A DNA stretch of 64,000 bases, taken from NCBI GenBank assembly GCA_944392955.1, contig CALXYK010000002.1:1-64000 (forward strand), written 5' to 3'. Source of the stretch: an uncultured Alphaproteobacteria bacterium. Its GTDB lineage: Bacteria; Pseudomonadota; Alphaproteobacteria; Rs-D84; CACZYB01. This document shows, piece by piece, positions 60,991 through 64,000 of the stretch (positions are counted from its first letter, which is position 1; the number at the start of each line of letters is the position of its first letter). A model generated the notes under the pieces. The model was not told where the DNA came from. It saw nothing but the letters and a program-made list of their open reading frames with translations, and did not search any database. The position numbers and the translations under genes are program-made.

Positions 60991-61011
60991 TAAGGGATGT
61001 ATAGACGGCAG
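60991..61011 (-). other. 16S processing stem, 3' arm
   Basis: TAAGGGATGTATAGACGGCA plus one G is complementary to 62690-62710 over 21 bases, with one position that becomes a G-U pair in RNA. The two arms bracket the 16S gene, the known layout of the RNase III precursor helix. Confidence 0.85.
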
Positions 61012-61050
61012 ATAACCATTATTTCTTAATCAAAAGAAGCGTTATCTTTG

Positions 61051-62550
<1,500 letters not shown>

Positions 62551-62923
62551 TAAAAAAAATTCTAAGTCTTAATCCTGCACTTATGTATATATTAACTTAA
62601 AGAAAAAGTAAGGGTTTTAAAAACCATATTACCTTTTACTTTATCTGTCATTTAAAATGTGCAGTGTCAGACAACTTTTGATAGCTATACTGCCGTCTAC
62701 ACATCCCTTAGATTGCTTATTCACTATGTAAAAAATCAAAACGCACTCAAAAAAACATTGTATTTTGAAAAACAGGTAGCAATTCTAATACAATTTTTTT
62801 TATTTGCAAGAAAAAAATTTTATTTTTTTCATTTTTTTATTTTGGAGAGGTTGGAGAGATTAGAAATAATAAAATATTGATTTACTTTTTCGTTTCCATC
62901 CCTGCAACGTTCAAGTGTAAATG
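62551..62923 (-). other. rRNA operon leader
   Basis: This leader of roughly 370 bases runs between the promoter and 16S. It contains the 5' arm of the 16S processing stem, A/T-rich tracts and no protein gene. An open frame at 62659-62880 on the plus strand has no ribosome-binding site and lies within the leader. Confidence 0.65.
62690..62710 (-). other. 16S processing stem, 5' arm
   Basis: Pairs with 60991-61011 over 21 bases; see the 3' arm entry. Confidence 0.85.
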
Positions 62924-62952
62924 AATATAATCTTTATTTTTTTAATAGTCAA
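62924..62952 (-). promoter_or_regulatory. rRNA operon promoter
   Basis: Read on the minus strand, TTGACT (62952-62947) and TATATT (62929-62924) are 17 bases apart. It is the best promoter match upstream of 16S. The A-rich spacer and upstream A/T tract would favour strong activity. Confidence 0.7.
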
Positions 62953-63071
62953 GGGGAAAAACAAAAAAATTTATATATTTTTTCTTTTTTTATTTAAAAA
63001 TTTTTATACTTTATAAAAAATACTTTATTTTTATCAGTAAAATTAAGGAATTATCCCATATTTTACTTGTT

Positions 63072-64000
63072 TTACTTGTTTAAATATTTTTTTAAATATT
63101 TCCCAGTATACGACTTTGGTGATTTTGAAATTTCCTCAGGCGTGCCGTATGCAATTATTTCACCACCCGCATCACCACCTTCGGGTCCCAAATCATATAT
63201 ATAATCTGCGGTTTTTATAACTTCGAGATTATGTTCTATAACTATAACTGTATTTCCCTGCTCTACGAGTCGTTGGAGAATCGTTAATAATTGTTTTACA
63301 TCATGGAAATGCAAACCTGTTGTTGGCTCATCCAAGATATATAATGTTTTGCCGGTAGATCTGCGAGAAAGCTCTTTTGATAATTTGACCCTTTGGGCTT
63401 CACCACCAGAAAGGGTTATTGCAGATTGTCCCAATTTTATATACCCAAGCCCTACCTGTGATAATAATAATAGTTTTTCCCTTATATTAGGGACATTTTC
63501 AAAAAAGACTACTGCCTCATCAACACTCATATCAAGGACATCAGCGATATTTTTACCTTTATATTCTACCTCTAAGGTTTCCCTGTTATACCTTTTTCCA
63601 TGACATTCATCACATTCAACATAAACATCTGCTAAAAAATTCATAGGGACTCGTTTTACTCCATCACCCCAACAAGCCTCACAACGACCACCTTTTACAT
63701 TAAAAGAGAATCGACCTGGTTTGTAACCTCGTTGTTTTGAAAGTGGTAGTTTGGAATACCAATCTCTTATTAAATCAAAGACACCAACATATGTTGCAGG
63801 ATTAGAACGAGGAGTTCTTCCTATCGGTGATTGATTGATATCAATTACCTTATCTATATTCTCTATCCCCTTTACATCCTTATATTTTCCAGCCCGAATC
63901 GTAGAACCATTTAATTTTTGCATACACAATGGATAAAGTGTATCCAATATCAAAGATGATTTTCCACTACCTGAAACACCTGTAATGCAAGTAAAAGTTC
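63072..64000 (-). CDS. uvrA: Excinuclease ABC subunit A, C-terminal part (partial)
   Basis: The frame is open to the right edge, so only the last 308 residues or so are visible. The second ATPase domain begins with Walker [11 protein letters not shown], close to the edge. The zinc site [11 protein letters not shown] then [10 protein letters not shown] is intact, followed by [15 protein letters not shown] and Walker [13 protein letters not shown], and finally the His switch VIVIEHN. UvrA recognises bulky DNA lesions with UvrB in nucleotide-excision repair. The end is normal. The gene lies upstream of the rRNA operon promoter and is read in the same direction. Confidence 0.97.
   Translation of the reverse strand, partial: TFTCITGVSGSGKSSLILDTLYPLCMQKLNGSTIRAGKYKDVKGIENIDKVIDINQSPIGRTPRSNPATYVGVFDLIRDWYSKLPLSKQRGYKPGRFSFNVKGGRCEACWGDGVKRVPMNFLADVYVECDECHGKRYNRETLEVEYKGKNIADVLDMSVDEAVVFFENVPNIREKLLLLSQVGLGYIKLGQSAITLSGGEAQRVKLSKELSRRSTGKTLYILDEPTTGLHFHDVKQLLTILQRLVEQGNTVIVIEHNLEVIKTADYIYDLGPEGGDAGGEIIAYGTPEEISKSPKSYTGKYLKKYLNK

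Noticed and set aside
62659-62880. 73-codon frame on the plus strand upstream of 16S
   Set aside because: It lies antisense in the rRNA leader, includes the processing-stem arm, and has no ribosome-binding site.

Overview
This window is chromosomal DNA from a very AT-rich alphaproteobacterium. The evidence is a GcrA cell-cycle regulator, a circularly permuted two-piece tmRNA gene, the gene order rpmF-plsX-fabH-ihfA-merR, and an rRNA operon ordered 16S-tRNA-Ile-tRNA-Ala-23S-5S. Low GC, compact convergent genes and many secreted Ser/Thr/Arg-rich or Cys-rich proteins suggest a reduced, possibly host-associated lineage, such as the uncultured gut alphaproteobacteria; that placement is inference. 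I see no phage, insertion sequence, CRISPR array or plasmid signature.

Layout. 1-5700: end of an RND efflux system (adaptor tail, AcrB-like pump, TolC-like lipoprotein) and an EamA transporter. 5697-8365: guanylate kinase, bL31, a small member of a local protein family, tRNA-Thr, and a protein made of four 74-residue repeats. 8601-13882: bL32, fatty-acid initiation (plsX, fabH), ihfA, a MerR regulator, a small frameshifted gene found on the minus strand, and groES-groEL. 13939-16503: a short unknown gene and a recent tandem duplication encoding leucine-rich-repeat-like proteins, each copy with its own promoter and terminator. 16496-29105: guaC, ssb, eno, a lipoprotein, tadA, secA, dnaE, a Ser/Arg-repeat secreted protein and rppH. 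29368-35277: tolQ-tolR-tolA followed by a LytM peptidase, a bactofilin, rpiB and glyA. 35326-37295: unknown and secreted proteins. 37363-45202 (minus): rpsT, rpsI, rplM, a phospholipase-D lipoprotein, prfA, hisS, rodZ and dusB. 45272-48781: an FtsB-like protein, an 874-residue single-pass acidic protein, and gcrA.

48853-55400 is the most unusual part: a prepilin peptidase followed by four consecutive paralogous genes for secreted Cys-rich proteins. Each has a signal peptide, a basic Ser/Thr/Arg linker, a Cys-rich domain, Ala/Gly-rich helices and a final Cys segment near the C terminus. I recognise no described family for them. 55403-57421 holds rnpA, rpmH (too short for ordinary ORF calling), the permuted ssrA and a short CorA. 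57534-62950 is a complete minus-strand rRNA operon with visible processing stems and a promoter. The window ends inside uvrA.

Functionally most of the window is housekeeping: translation, protein folding and export, replication and envelope maintenance. Envelope genes (tol, LytM-bactofilin, rodZ, ftsB, cardiolipin-synthase-like) are prominent. The novel material is a set of lineage-specific secreted or repeat proteins inserted between the housekeeping blocks.
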